40,109 nucleotides of DNA from Methanobacteriota archaeon. Lineage in GTDB: Archaea; Thermoproteota; Thermoprotei_A; Sulfolobales; Sulfolobaceae. Each line of letters begins with the position of its first letter. Position 1 is the stretch's first letter. A program made the translations under genes and the position numbers. Shown here one piece after another: positions 1-8,901 of this stretch. The notes under the pieces were generated by a model. The model ran no database searches. It saw only the letters and a program-made list of their open reading frames with translations, and had not been told where the DNA came from. The stretch is taken from positions 1 to 40,109 of the forward strand of contig JAFMDM010000002.1 in the NCBI GenBank assembly GCA_017857195.1, in the 5' to 3' direction.

Positions 1-2
1 GA

Positions 3-263
3 GGTCGATCATTTCACGCCTTCTCGGCCAGATGTCCTCATCTAGGATGTGACCTATCGAAATATGGTGTAATAGTGAGGGAAGAGGTGGTCTGCCAGTG
101 TCATTTCACCCATTTCTCGATAAAGGATGGCAAGGCGATCAAGGGAGCCACAAGGAAATCCCTAAATAAGTTCACAGTGATAGTGGAAGGAAACGGAGTA
201 TGGCTCGAAATCGCCTCCAATTTCATGGAAAGCGGGAGTTCTGGAACAGGAAAAACATCCTGA
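3..263 (+). CDS. Rieske [2Fe-2S] domain protein, C-terminal part (5' end outside window)
   Basis: The frame is open from the first bases of the window and ends with TGA at 261-263, so this is the C-terminal ~86 residues of a longer protein. The visible sequence holds both halves of the Rieske cluster motif: CPHLGC (Cys-x-His) and, about 17 residues later, CQCH (Cys-x2-His), followed by the usual FSIKDGKAIKG loop and a short C-terminal strand. These residues would bind a [2Fe-2S] cluster through two Cys and two His. Rieske proteins of Sulfolobales are either quinol-oxidase/cytochrome b partners (SoxL/SoxF type) or soluble sulredoxin-like ferredoxins. The missing N-terminus would show whether there is a membrane anchor, so the subtype is undecided. 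A GTG at 75 lies inside the motif and is not a credible start. Confidence 0.85.
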   Translation, partial: GRSFHAFSARCPHLGCDLSKYGVIVREEVVCQCHFTHFSIKDGKAIKGATRKSLNKFTVIVEGNGVWLEIASNFMESGSSGTGKTS

Positions 264-379
264 ACATAATTCTATTGTCTTTATAATCAATTGTCTTAGT
301 TATATAAAGCTAAAGTTCATATTACTTGATGAGATAAAATACATTAGAAACTCTTACAGGATCGATAGAAAATTTTTCA
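264..379. other. Convergent intergenic spacer with T-rich ends
   Basis: This short AT-rich spacer separates the Rieske gene (+) from the peptidase gene (-). T-rich runs just after each stop (around 272-283 on +, and the A-rich complement around 365-378 read from -) fit archaeal poly-T termination. No hairpin is needed or evident. Confidence 0.35.
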
Positions 380-2131
380 TCAACTATTCGAAAAGCATTG
401 CTCTACAAAAGATACTATAACACTGAATTCCCTGGCTTCGGATTCAGGATCGGCTATTGAATGCCCTGAATCATTAACGAATAGCATAGTATCGTTTCCT
501 AAGGCTTTAGATTTAGCCACATATTTTAGGGCATGGGCAGGATGAACTCTGTCGTCAAAAGTTCCGGTAACAACCAATGTCTTAGGGAGTCTTGGCCTTA
601 AATTGTGGTAAGGACTATAAGAGAGGAGGTAATCCCTGTACTTTGGATCTTTCGGATCCCCATACTCATCAATCCAATATTTCCCCACATAAAGCTCAGG
701 ATAACGAATCATATCTAAAACCGGATGGATGATCACTGCACAGTCAATCAACTCCGGAGATCGATTGGCCACAGCTCCTACAAGAAGCCCACCATTACTT
801 CCTCCCATGGCCACCGTCTTTCCTCCGAATTCTTTCACCAACTTAGTGAAACTTTCAAAGTCCTTGAAAACATTCTTCTTGTTAAGGAGCATTCCTTGCT
901 TATGCCACTCCTCTCCATCTTCATAGCCGCCTCTAAGGTTAGTTATCAAAACTGAAAATCCTCCGTCTAATAGGGGTCTCAGATAGGAGGGAAATGAAGG
1001 TAGCAGGGAAATTCTAAATCCGCCATACCCATATACTATAACACCCTTTGACTTCGGAGATTTAGAAAGAAGGAAGCCATGAAGAAGAACATCGCCCTTT
1101 ATGTATACATCAGTTACATTAATGTTGTAGTTACCATACTCCATAATAGTTTTAGTCCGTTGAACCTGTCCTTTCTCCACCGTCTTCTTGTGAACCTTAT
1201 ACTTAAATTTAAATGACGTCTCGCCGAGAAAAAGCGAGCTTCCATTAGAGTCGATGAAGATAACATTATCGTAAGTTTCTTCATTGGTATTTATTCCATT
1301 TATATCATAGTAAAGGATCTGAGTTCTATAATCTTTTATTACATTTATAGCGAGAAAATCTTTACCTGCAGTGGCATTAATTATGGGGAAGTTCGAGTTT
1401 ATACTTTTCTCACCAAGTTTTATTGTATTATTTTTCATATAAATTAATTGATCGGTGTAAGCAATTACGCTAAGTACTTCACCCTCGTCAATCTTTCTAA
1501 GTGAATTGAAGTCCTCACCTACATAGAGTTCACTGAATCGCCATCCCCTGCTCTTCACCACGGTCAGAACACTGCCAAACACCTTCGGTTCAACAAATTC
1601 TCCAGGACCTAAATCCCTCCCATACACTATTTCCTTTCCGCAGAAGATTCTTTCAGATGGAAATTCTCCGCCGTCTGGAGGTGCAGACTCCCTATAACTC
1701 TGTACATAACATAAGTCTCCATTGAAGTAAAAGGGGGAGCTGACAAACTGCCCTAGCTCCTTAATTCCTCCCTCCACTGAGATAAGGAGGGTAGTTAACT
1801 TATCGCTCCCCTTCCTTCCAATGCTAACTCCTATCTCGTCAGAATTATAAACTTTCCAAATTGAGGAGAGAACATAACCCTCAGGTGGAGTGTATAAGAC
1901 CTTGCTCCCCAGAAGTAACTTATTGCTCTCGCCGTATAAGAGCAGGGCAGGCTCGTCCTCTGAATAGGCAAACATGTCTAAAATTTGAGGCTCTCTGAAT
2001 ATCGACAAAAGTGAGGGATATACTTCATTGGCTCTCCCTCCTAAAACTCGATCTGTCTCCTCATTCGACTTTGCAATGAACTCCCTAGTTTTTTCGTTTT
2101 CCAAGTTCTCTAAATACTCGTATTCATCCAC
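380..2131 (-). CDS. Prolyl oligopeptidase family (S9) serine peptidase
   Basis: An N-terminal beta-propeller-like region is followed by a C-terminal alpha/beta-hydrolase domain. From the GTG start at 2131 (583 aa) the catalytic triad is visible: Ser445 in GGSNGG, Asp527 in FDDRVHP and His557 in SGHS. The first residues, DEYEYLENLENEKTREF, match the family's usual N-terminus (D-x-Y-x-x-LE), which is why GTG 2131 is preferred. The open frame continues to a TTG at 2221, but those 30 extra residues would be encoded partly by the left end of the inverted-repeat element at 2190-2329. A TATA-like TTATAC lies about 25-29 nt upstream of GTG 2131. The protein is shorter than bacterial and eukaryotic prolyl oligopeptidases (~700 aa). 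It probably cleaves short peptides in the cytoplasm; substrate preference cannot be read from the sequence. Confidence 0.88.
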   Translation of the reverse strand: MDEYEYLENLENEKTREFIAKSNEETDRVLGGRANEVYPSLLSIFREPQILDMFAYSEDEPALLLYGESNKLLLGSKVLYTPPEGYVLSSIWKVYNSDEIGVSIGRKGSDKLTTLLISVEGGIKELGQFVSSPFYFNGDLCYVQSYRESAPPDGGEFPSERIFCGKEIVYGRDLGPGEFVEPKVFGSVLTVVKSRGWRFSELYVGEDFNSLRKIDEGEVLSVIAYTDQLIYMKNNTIKLGEKSINSNFPIINATAGKDFLAINVIKDYRTQILYYDINGINTNEETYDNVIFIDSNGSSLFLGETSFKFKYKVHKKTVEKGQVQRTKTIMEYGNYNINVTDVYIKGDVLLHGFLLSKSPKSKGVIVYGYGGFRISLLPSFPSYLRPLLDGGFSVLITNLRGGYEDGEEWHKQGMLLNKKNVFKDFESFTKLVKEFGGKTVAMGGSNGGLLVGAVANRSPELIDCAVIIHPVLDMIRYPELYVGKYWIDEYGDPKDPKYRDYLLSYSPYHNLRPRLPKTLVVTGTFDDRVHPAHALKYVAKSKALGNDTMLFVNDSGHSIADPESEAREFSVIVSFVEQCFSNS

Positions 2132-2189
2132 AATGAGACAGATAACATAAGGGGGTATAAGCTGATCCATAAGTTGGAAGAGTGTGTCG

Positions 2190-2329
2190 ATAGTGTCATC
2201 AAGGATTAGGTAAATTAACAAATGCCTATCTGTGGAGATCTATTGACTTGCCACAATCCTCATTAATTCGTGGCAGCGGAATAACGTTCTGAAGCGAAGA
2301 TAATTTATCTTGACAAGTGATGACACTAT
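2190..2329 (+). mobile_element. MITE-like inverted-repeat element, copy A
   Basis: A ~140-bp non-coding element is bounded by terminal inverted repeats: ATAGTGTCATCA at 2190-2201 and its reverse complement at 2318-2329. The similarity to other copies may extend outward to 2181 (GAGTGTGTCG). Related copies lie at 18708-18846 (B) and 19494-19642 (C). A and C share 33 identical bases (2261-2293 = 19573-19605) plus the left-hand TTAGGTAAATTAACA block. It contains no ORF of its own. It sits between aroD and the peptidase gene, so it may supply or alter the peptidase promoter. No target-site duplication is obvious. Confidence 0.7.
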
Positions 2330-2349
2330 GGAGAATTTGCTGATATCAA

Positions 2350-2976
2350 TTACTTGAAAGGAAATATGGCGTGCATTATGTTCCTCAATCTAGAACAGCT
2401 CATCTGCCCAGCCGCTATGGGCTCTCTACCATATCCATATACCAGTTGAGAGCCTATGAGGCCTAACCCTATCCTTTCCTCTGGAGATCCACCCAAAGGC
2501 ATGACGGCCACTTTTCCATATTCCAAAAGTCTGGTGAGGACCCTGAGATAGCCTTCTTTCGCCACAACTGCTACCTTAAAAACTTCAGCCCTTGGAAAGA
2601 GTCTTATATACTCAGCTACTTCCTCAACACGAGGAACCCTGTCCAAATAATGGACTGAGACAACTTCCCCCTCTGTGGGAATTCCATACCTCATGGCGAA
2701 CTTAGCCTCCACGTCATACATTAATCCCTGTTCTCGAAGGGTTGAAAGTAGTTTAACCTTGAGCTCAGGGCTAAACCCATGAACTCCACCCTCCTCTGTG
2801 TCCCTGAGCGTGACAAGAAGCCTCTCCTTATTTTTCTTTAATTCTTCAAAGGGTAGAGGTACGATATCATCCGCAAAATCCAGTCTAAGTTCTATGAGAT
2901 CACCCTCGAATGAGGCTATATCTAGAAGGTCCTCGGCGGACCTAATCGGAATCGAACACACTATTTTAGGTCTCAA
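2350..2976 (-). CDS. aroD: 3-dehydroquinate dehydratase, type I
   Basis: Shikimate-pathway step 3: it dehydrates 3-dehydroquinate to 3-dehydroshikimate through a Schiff-base lysine. The class I fold is recognisable from IELRLDF near the N-terminus, VSVHYLDR in the middle, FKVAVVAKE (likely carrying the Schiff-base Lys) and a C-terminal MPLGGSPEERIGLGLIGSQLVYG segment. I chose the TTG at 2976, giving MRPKIVCSIPI, which resembles other Sulfolobales AroD N-termini and has GAGGT about 9 nt upstream. A TTG at 2997 is the alternative and would add seven residues. It is the last gene of the ten-gene aro operon and overlaps the end of aroA. The length (~208 aa) is short but normal for archaeal type I enzymes. 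Confidence 0.9.
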   Translation of the reverse strand: MRPKIVCSIPIRSAEDLLDIASFEGDLIELRLDFADDIVPLPFEELKKNKERLLVTLRDTEEGGVHGFSPELKVKLLSTLREQGLMYDVEAKFAMRYGIPTEGEVVSVHYLDRVPRVEEVAEYIRLFPRAEVFKVAVVAKEGYLRVLTRLLEYGKVAVMPLGGSPEERIGLGLIGSQLVYGYGREPIAAGQMSCSRLRNIMHAIFPFK

Positions 2977-4201
2977 GAATTTCCAACCTCGTGCCAAGGA
3001 ATCGAAGATCCTCCCAGAATTTAGGATTACTTTTCCTTACGCACTCCGCCTGTTCTATCAAAGCGCCTACCGTGGAACCTATGGCCCCTGCCATCATTGC
3101 TATTCTATGATCGTTGGGACATTTTACGTGTCCATAATGTGGTAATGGACTGCCCCTTATTAATATCTCCTCCGAACCCTCCGTTACCTCGATACCAAAC
3201 CTCCTTAACGCCTCTGAGATCGTGCTAACTCTGTCACTCTCCTTCAACCTTAACCTCTCCACTCCCCTCAAACGAGTTTCTCCATTGGCCATGGCCGAGA
3301 GTACCGCAACACTTGGTGCTAGGTCAGGAGCTTGATTAACATCAACATCTATTCCCCTTAATGACCCTGGTTCCACCCTCCATTTCCCTTCATCATAAAA
3401 ACTTACAGCACCCATTTCCGCAAATAGTTTCACTATGGAATGATCACCGAAATAGTCAGGGGGGTCAGGTAGACCTGAGATCTCAACCTCTCCCCCCGAA
3501 AGGATACCTGCTCCAGCATAAAAGGAAGAGAACAAATAGTCGCCAGGTACGGGACCTGTAAAATCTAAGGTGGGCCCCCCATCAATTTTAACTACTCCTT
3601 CTCCGATTCTAACCTTTGCTCCCAACTGGTTCAACAGATCTGCCGTTAATCTAATGTAGCTCATTGAGCCCAGATCTGTGGGAAATGAGATTGTACCTCC
3701 TCCCCTGAGCATGAAGGCGTAAATGAAGCCTGAGATGTATTGGCTACTCTTTAGTCCCTTTAGTTCCACTTCATCAGCGTCTATCCTTCCTTCTAGAGTT
3801 AAAGGTAGTTTATAGGAGGAAACCCTCATCCCAAGACTCTCTAGCTGTGGAAGGAGATCATTAAGAGGCCTCCTTCGAAGCGTCTCGTCTCCATCAATAG
3901 TCAATCTTCCCCCTAAAATGGAAAAAATGGGAATCAGGAACCTCAGAGAGGTCCCAGAACCGCCTAGGTTTAGATAATCAAGTCGTAATTTGGGCTTGAC
4001 GGGTGGCTTAAGGTGCGTCCCTTCCCTGGAGACTCCCAGAGCCTCCACCACCCTAAGAGAGGTATCCACGTCGTCTGAGCTCTGCAGATCTTGAAGGTTG
4101 ACGTAGGTGAAAATGGATGAGAAAATCAAACGTAAGGCAATTGGTTTAGAGGGTGGAGCCCTTATTGTACCAGATACCTTTGACCTGTTCAACTTAACCA
4201 T
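2966..4201 (-). CDS. aroA: 3-phosphoshikimate 1-carboxyvinyltransferase (EPSP synthase)
   Basis: It transfers enolpyruvate from PEP to shikimate 3-phosphate. The family's landmarks are present: an N-terminal SKPIALR in place of the common SKSxxxR motif, LNLGGSGTSLRFL (phosphate/PEP-binding loop), DGDETLRRRP, the KSSQYISG segment, APDLAPSVAVLSAMA, RLRLKESDRV and NDHRIAMM near the C-terminus. The ~411 aa length is normal. The ATG at 4201 is preferred over the in-frame TTG one codon upstream. It overlaps the 3' end of aroK and the start of aroD, which suggests translational coupling. The Lys-Pro at the SKP position is a family variant and should not abolish activity, but it is worth noting. Confidence 0.95.
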   Translation of the reverse strand: MVKLNRSKVSGTIRAPPSKPIALRLIFSSIFTYVNLQDLQSSDDVDTSLRVVEALGVSREGTHLKPPVKPKLRLDYLNLGGSGTSLRFLIPIFSILGGRLTIDGDETLRRRPLNDLLPQLESLGMRVSSYKLPLTLEGRIDADEVELKGLKSSQYISGFIYAFMLRGGGTISFPTDLGSMSYIRLTADLLNQLGAKVRIGEGVVKIDGGPTLDFTGPVPGDYLFSSFYAGAGILSGGEVEISGLPDPPDYFGDHSIVKLFAEMGAVSFYDEGKWRVEPGSLRGIDVDVNQAPDLAPSVAVLSAMANGETRLRGVERLRLKESDRVSTISEALRRFGIEVTEGSEEILIRGSPLPHYGHVKCPNDHRIAMMAGAIGSTVGALIEQAECVRKSNPKFWEDLRFLGTRLEILET

Positions 4202-4970
4202 CAATGGGGACCGCCTCTGTCCTCAACACTCTTCCTAAAGATGAAAGATAATCCATGAGGGGACCCTCCTCGCCTTCCTTGCAGGCAGCGAACAGAGAGG
4301 GACCATTACCGCTGATTCCTGCGGCCAATGCCCCTTTCCTCAATGATTCCTCTATTGGAGTTGTGTCGTAACCGAGTATCTCAGCCACCGCCACACCATT
4401 CAATCTCATGGCCTCCAACACTTTCCCCTGCAGCGCCAATTCGAATAATCTCCTAAAGAGACTTGGATATGCTCTGAGCGCCTTGGGATCAGTGGTTCTA
4501 CCTCCGCGCGGTACAATAAGAAAAACAATCCCCCCAGGTGGCTCATAATGTTTTAATACCTCCATCCTTGCGTTATCAGTTACACTTATCCCTCCTCTAT
4601 AGGACGCGAAAGCGTCATCATAAGCTCCAGTTAACGAGACCCCAGCCTCCCGGGAGAACTTGGCAGAGAGATAGGGGGGATGTAAAGGAAGATCAAACAG
4701 CCTTGATATGCCCTTTATGAGTGCCACGGTCACAGCACTACTACTTTTGAGTCCTCCGCCTTGGGGAATGGGCGAGTTTACCGTTACTCTGATAGGGGGT
4801 AGAGAATATTGTTCTCTAAGGCGTTCTATTACATAACCCAACAGTCCCTCTACCTTCCCCTCACCTACCTCAATGTTCACATTGACCTGAAGGTTTACAG
4901 CCATGGTTGATCCTAGCCATGCAGCTACAGCGTTAACTACTGAGATTCCTCCGAATGCCCTTTCCTGCAC
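4194..4970 (-). CDS. aroK: Shikimate kinase, archaeal GHMP type
   Basis: It phosphorylates shikimate with ATP. Archaea use a GHMP-superfamily enzyme unrelated to bacterial AroK. The glycine/serine-rich ATP loop [18 protein letters not shown] lies about 60 residues in, and the C-terminal [11 protein letters not shown] matches GHMP motif 3. I chose GTG at 4970, giving [18 protein letters not shown], because archaeal homologues begin close to the (A)FGGxSxVNA stretch. The open frame reaches another GTG at 4991. The gene overlaps the end of aroC by about 34 nt and the start of aroA by about 8 nt, inside the aro operon. The length (~258 aa) fits the family. Confidence 0.92.
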   Translation of the reverse strand: MQERAFGGISVVNAVAAWLGSTMAVNLQVNVNIEVGEGKVEGLLGYVIERLREQYSLPPIRVTVNSPIPQGGGLKSSSAVTVALIKGISRLFDLPLHPPYLSAKFSREAGVSLTGAYDDAFASYRGGISVTDNARMEVLKHYEPPGGIVFLIVPRGGRTTDPKALRAYPSLFRRLFELALQGKVLEAMRLNGVAVAEILGYDTTPIEESLRKGALAAGISGNGPSLFAACKEGEEGPLMDYLSSLGRVLRTEAVPIDG

Positions 4971-6115
4971 TGCTCTGTGTAGGTTTTCCACTTTTCCTCT
5001 ACCTCACGCCCCTGATCGGACGTCAATTTGACCCTTGGTATTAGTGAAGCCCTTAGTGCATGATCTGCTAAAACTATAGCAACCATTGACTCAACAACCG
5101 AAACGCCCCTGACCGCCACGGCAGGATCGTGCCTACCTATTACTGAGACCGTGGTCTCCTCCATTGTATTTAGGTCTACTGTTCTCTGAGGTATTCGTAT
5201 GGAGCTGGTGGGTTTGAAAGCCGCCCTGATCACGAGGTCTTCTCCATTGGATATTCCCCCTAGCATACCGCCTGCTATATTTTTCCTCCAACCCAACTTT
5301 CCATCCTTCAGAATTATCTCGTCGTTAGCCTCACTTCCCCTCATTTTAGCTAATTTGAAACCTAGACCATATTCAAATCCTACCACTGCTGGAATGGACA
5401 TAACGGCCTTCCCCAGGTCTGCCTTCAATTTATCGAAAACGGGCTCTCCAAGCCCTGGTGGGACGTTTTTGGAAACAACCTCTGCAATTCCACCATAACT
5501 ATCTCCATCACTCATGGCCTTCCTTATTAACTCCTCATAGGAACTCTCTAAACTCGTGGAGGCTGCCCTAACTGGACTGTATTTAGAGCACAGGATCTCC
5601 TCAAATGAGTAATCCCTATCTGCCTCAACGGTTCCAAGCGACTTCAGATGGGCAGCGACCATGACTCCAACTAGCATAAGTAATTTCTTGGCGATGGCGC
5701 TGGCGGCAACCCTCCCTACAGTCTCTCTTGCGCTGGCTCTCCCTCCGCCTCTATAATCCCAGTTCTCAAAGCCATACTTAATAATATAGGTCAGGTCGGC
5801 GTGACCTGGCCTCGGCTTATGCCTTATCTCAGAGTAAAGCGATGATATGACGTCCGAATTCTTCACCAGGATGGTAATTGGGGCCCCTGTTGTTTTGCCC
5901 TCAAAGAGGCCAGAGACTATCATGGGGATGTCCTCCTCCCTCCTGCCTGAGACGAAAGGCCTTCCAGGCCGTCTAAACGACAGCTCGAACTTAATGTCGT
6001 CTTCGCTAAGAGGTAGTCCGGCTGGAACCCCGTCTATTACCACACCTACCATTGGGCCATGACTCTCACCGAAGGTAGTGAGCCTAAATGACTCACCGAA
6101 TGAATTGGCCGTCAT
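4937..6115 (-). CDS. aroC: Chorismate synthase
   Basis: It converts EPSP to chorismate using reduced FMN. Signature segments are clear: [18 protein letters not shown] at the N-terminus, [31 protein letters not shown] followed by [19 protein letters not shown], and the C-terminal [17 protein letters not shown]. The full length is 392 aa, normal for the family. The ATG at 6115 gives [20 protein letters not shown]. It overlaps aroE upstream by 23 nt and aroK downstream, so it is firmly embedded in the operon. The C-terminal tail after the last conserved helix is charged and looks less constrained, as expected where it is read in two frames. Confidence 0.97.
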   Translation of the reverse strand: MTANSFGESFRLTTFGESHGPMVGVVIDGVPAGLPLSEDDIKFELSFRRPGRPFVSGRREEDIPMIVSGLFEGKTTGAPITILVKNSDVISSLYSEIRHKPRPGHADLTYIIKYGFENWDYRGGGRASARETVGRVAASAIAKKLLMLVGVMVAAHLKSLGTVEADRDYSFEEILCSKYSPVRAASTSLESSYEELIRKAMSDGDSYGGIAEVVSKNVPPGLGEPVFDKLKADLGKAVMSIPAVVGFEYGLGFKLAKMRGSEANDEIILKDGKLGWRKNIAGGMLGGISNGEDLVIRAAFKPTSSIRIPQRTVDLNTMEETTVSVIGRHDPAVAVRGVSVVESMVAIVLADHALRASLIPRVKLTSDQGREVEEKWKTYTEQCRKGHSEESQ

Positions 6116-6884
6116 ATAAGAACATCCTCACCTCCTCTGGACTTAGGGATTTGCCAAACCATATCTTTTGAGCTTCCAATGCCTGATTAATAAGGATGGA
6201 AAGTCCGTCAATTACTTTCATCCCTCGTGATATGGCCGTTCTAAGAAAGGGGGTCAAAAGCGGAGAGTAGACGAACTCTACTGCGAGTTTACCTCTTACA
6301 CATTCGGGTGGCACTAAATCAGGTTTGGGTGTGGCATTAACAACAACCTTAACCTGATGATCTCCACAACTGGCAATGAAAGAAGCATCAATTCCCAAAG
6401 AAGATAATCTCTTAGAGAGTTCCATGGCCCTCCGTGGTGTCCGATCCATTAACATGACTTTACATCCCAATTTACCAAGGCTCAGTGTTGCTGCCGCAGC
6501 AGCGCCTCCAGCACCAAATACAAGACAGCCTGAATCATGGAGGTCCAGCTCAAGCCCATTGAAGATCTTAATCAATGCCCTATAGTCAGTATTATATCCC
6601 CTTCCATTAACTACCGTATTTACAGCACCTAGTTCCCTACATTCGTCCTCGCACTGAATTAACTCAGCCACCCTCTCCTTATAGGGTATTGTCACGTTAA
6701 AGCCGTAGGCCACCTTGGTAAGACCGTTAATTACGGTTTCCAAATCGTCAGGCTTGATGTCGAAAACTAAATAGACGGCGTCAATGCCCAGCTTAGAAAA
6801 GGAGTAATTATGAATGGCCGGAGATAGGGTGTAGCTAATATTATTCCCTATTAACCCTAAGAGCTTAGTTCTTACTCCAAACAC
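6093..6884 (-). CDS. aroE: Shikimate 5-dehydrogenase
   Basis: NADP(H)-dependent reduction of 3-dehydroshikimate. The substrate domain shows [18 protein letters not shown] (the SxS substrate motif appears here as YTLSP), FNVTIPYKE with the catalytic Lys, and GAVNTVV. The cofactor domain has [16 protein letters not shown] and a following MDRTPRRA stretch, where the basic residues favour NADP. The start is uncertain. GTG 6884 ([10 protein letters not shown]) places conserved sequence near the N-terminus and gives a 13-nt overlap with aroB. The open frame extends to 6935 with a non-conserved-looking, Cys-rich extension. A purine-rich AGGGGC lies about 9 nt upstream of GTG 6884. Confidence 0.92.
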   Translation of the reverse strand: MFGVRTKLLGLIGNNISYTLSPAIHNYSFSKLGIDAVYLVFDIKPDDLETVINGLTKVAYGFNVTIPYKERVAELIQCEDECRELGAVNTVVNGRGYNTDYRALIKIFNGLELDLHDSGCLVFGAGGAAAAATLSLGKLGCKVMLMDRTPRRAMELSKRLSSLGIDASFIASCGDHQVKVVVNATPKPDLVPPECVRGKLAVEFVYSPLLTPFLRTAISRGMKVIDGLSILINQALEAQKIWFGKSLSPEEVRMFLYDGQFIR

Positions 6885-7912
6885 TGTACAACAAGCCCCT
6901 GAAGCGTTTCTAGAGGGACCTTGAACTTCGTCCATTCTCCAATTCTAACTGGGACGGGCATCAGGATTTCCCCTCCCACACGTTTCTTATCTCCAACGAG
7001 AGCATTGAGAGCAATATGCCTATCCACCTTGACCTTCAGTTGGTCCACTGAAATTGGGAGACCATATAATTGGAGGAGCCATAACACGTCCTCTACGACT
7101 CCCTCCTCTACAGCTCCTAACTCTTCTGCTACCTTGGATTCGCAAACCATTCCTACGGAAACTGCCTTGCCGTGAGGTATGGAGAAGTTAGACCCCGCCT
7201 CAAGGGCGTGGCCTACGGTATGACCGTAGTTAAGTACAATTCTTATCCCTTTATTATCTAACTCATCTTCCCCAACTATCTTCATCTTGTTTTCTGTGGA
7301 CCTATATACTATCTCCTCCACTTTGGCTAAATCCCTAGACTTCAAAGATTCAAAGTTGGAGGACATATAATCGTATAGGTCCTTATCCAGTGTTATACCG
7401 TACTTTATTACTTCTGCCAGTCCGGTAATGTACTCATCCTGAGGTAGTGTGGACAGGAAATTCAACTCATCGATTATCAAACCTGGTTGGTAGAAAGTTC
7501 CCAACAAATTCTTTACTCCTTCGAAGTTGATGGCGTTTTTACCTCCCATGCCAGCATCTACCATACCCAGTATAGTAGTTGGGACATTTACAAGGCCCAC
7601 TCCCCTCATGTAAATAGAGGCGGCGAAGCCGGCCACGTCCATAACCGTACCTCCTCCTACCGCCACAACAAAATCGGATCTTCCTAATCCTGCTGACTTC
7701 ATAATCCTTATTATTTCTAGCACATTCTCTAGATTCTTAGCACCCTCCCCATCGTCCACAACATATTCCGCGTCAAAGTCAAAAGGCATCTCTACTCGTT
7801 TAGACCTTATTAATATCTTCCTTCCTTTTAGCTGGTCAACGAGCGCAGAAGATTTCACTCCAATAACTATCTTGATTTCCCTTTGGCCTATCTTGTATGC
7901 GATCTCTCTCAA
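6872..7912 (-). CDS. aroB: 3-dehydroquinate synthase
   Basis: It makes 3-dehydroquinate from DAHP with NAD+ and a divalent metal. Typical segments are VVAVGGGTVMDVAGFAASIYMRG, VPTTILGMVDAGMGGKNAINF, and the metal-binding EVIKYG ... NYGHTVGHALE ... PHGKAVSVGM set (Glu, His, His). The protein is 346 aa, in the normal range. The start is a TTG at 7912 whose bases overlap the TGA stop of the DAHP synthase gene (TTGA), a coupling pattern repeated elsewhere in this window. The first residues (REIAYKIGQREIKIVIG) fit the family's N-terminal strand, which supports this unusual start. Confidence 0.95.
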   Translation of the reverse strand: MREIAYKIGQREIKIVIGVKSSALVDQLKGRKILIRSKRVEMPFDFDAEYVVDDGEGAKNLENVLEIIRIMKSAGLGRSDFVVAVGGGTVMDVAGFAASIYMRGVGLVNVPTTILGMVDAGMGGKNAINFEGVKNLLGTFYQPGLIIDELNFLSTLPQDEYITGLAEVIKYGITLDKDLYDYMSSNFESLKSRDLAKVEEIVYRSTENKMKIVGEDELDNKGIRIVLNYGHTVGHALEAGSNFSIPHGKAVSVGMVCESKVAEELGAVEEGVVEDVLWLLQLYGLPISVDQLKVKVDRHIALNALVGDKKRVGGEILMPVPVRIGEWTKFKVPLETLQGLVVQCLE

Positions 7913-8901
7913 ATTGACCTCCCTATTGCCTTGGCTAACTCTGCTAATCTTTCCATGAGGAGTCTGAAGGAGTTAAGATCTAACTGTTGTTCGGAATCGC
8001 TCTTTGCCCTCTCTGGATCTGGATGGACTTCCACCAACAGTAGGTCTGATCCCGCTGCCACTGAAGCAAGGGCTAAAGGAAGAACTAGATCCCTCTTCCC
8101 AGCGGGATGGCTTGGATCGGCTCCCACAGGAAGGTGGGTATTTAATTTAGCGGCTATCATTCCCCCCAAATCTAAGGTAAACCTTGTTGCCCTTTCGAAG
8201 GTTCTTATTCCCCTCTCGCATAGCACAACATTTCCATTCCCTTCTGAAAGGAGGTATTCAGAGGCCAATAACCACTCTTCAACGCTATTTCCCATCCCCC
8301 TTTTGAGGAGAACTGGAATTCCAGTCCTTCCTACTTCTCTCAATAATTGAAAGTTCTGTGCGTTTCTAGCCCCAACCTGAAGCATGTCTACTCTACCCTT
8401 GAAAGCTGGAATGTCCCTAGGGTCTACGACTTCCGATACTACGGGCATCCCTGCATCTTCTCCGGCCCTTCGCAGGAGCTTAAGGCCGTCCTCTCCCATT
8501 CCTTGAAATGAGTAAGGACTGGTCCTGGGTTTATATGCGCCACCTCTCAGCAACATTGCCCCCGCCCTTTTTACTGCCTTAGCAGTCTCCACCACCTGCT
8601 CTAAGCTCTCCACCGCGCATGGTCCTGCTGCAACCACAACGCGTGAACCTCCGATCTCTACTCCTCCCACATTAACTACGGTCTTCTCTTTCCATTCATT
8701 ACTTGCCAATGGATAAGGTCTGGCGACCTTTACCTTGGAGATGACAGAACTGTCATTTAACTGGATCGCATGTTCATCGGGCCAGGCCAGAAAGATGGTT
8801 TGACCGTAAAGTTCCAATCGCTTCCAAGAGGCGGAACTAGCCTTCAATTTTTCCTTCAGGTTGCTAGAATCCGACCCTTGTTTAAGGATGAAAAGGATCA
8901 T
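7909..8901 (-). CDS. aroF: 3-deoxy-7-phosphoheptulonate (DAHP) synthase, type I-beta
   Basis: It condenses PEP with erythrose 4-phosphate, the entry step of the pathway. A ~75-residue N-terminal ferredoxin-like region (MILFILKQG...) precedes the catalytic barrel, which shows VVVAAGPCAVES, LLRGGAYKPRTSPYSFQGMG, VGARNAQNFQLL, VLLKRGM, VLCERGIRTFE and GADPSHPAGKRDLV. The metal-ligand Cys in GPCAVES and His in DPSHPAG are present. The ATG start overlaps the stop of the upstream tyrA gene (ATGA). In I-beta enzymes the N-terminal domain, when present, often serves for feedback inhibition by aromatic amino acids; that role is inferred here. The gene directly follows the CM-prephenate dehydrogenase, which fits coordinated tyrosine-branch control. 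Confidence 0.95.
   Translation of the reverse strand: MILFILKQGSDSSNLKEKLKASSASWKRLELYGQTIFLAWPDEHAIQLNDSSVISKVKVARPYPLASNEWKEKTVVNVGGVEIGGSRVVVAAGPCAVESLEQVVETAKAVKRAGAMLLRGGAYKPRTSPYSFQGMGEDGLKLLRRAGEDAGMPVVSEVVDPRDIPAFKGRVDMLQVGARNAQNFQLLREVGRTGIPVLLKRGMGNSVEEWLLASEYLLSEGNGNVVLCERGIRTFERATRFTLDLGGMIAAKLNTHLPVGADPSHPAGKRDLVLPLALASVAAGSDLLLVEVHPDPERAKSDSEQQLDLNSFRLLMERLAELAKAIGRSI

Noticed and set aside
75-263. Separate 62-aa gene starting at GTG 75
   Set aside because: The frame is open upstream and contains the first half of the Rieske motif, so GTG 75 is internal.
7883-8350. 155-aa open frame on the plus strand
   Set aside because: It lies antisense inside the DAHP synthase gene, is rich in Ser/Leu/Pro shadow codons and shows no protein motif.
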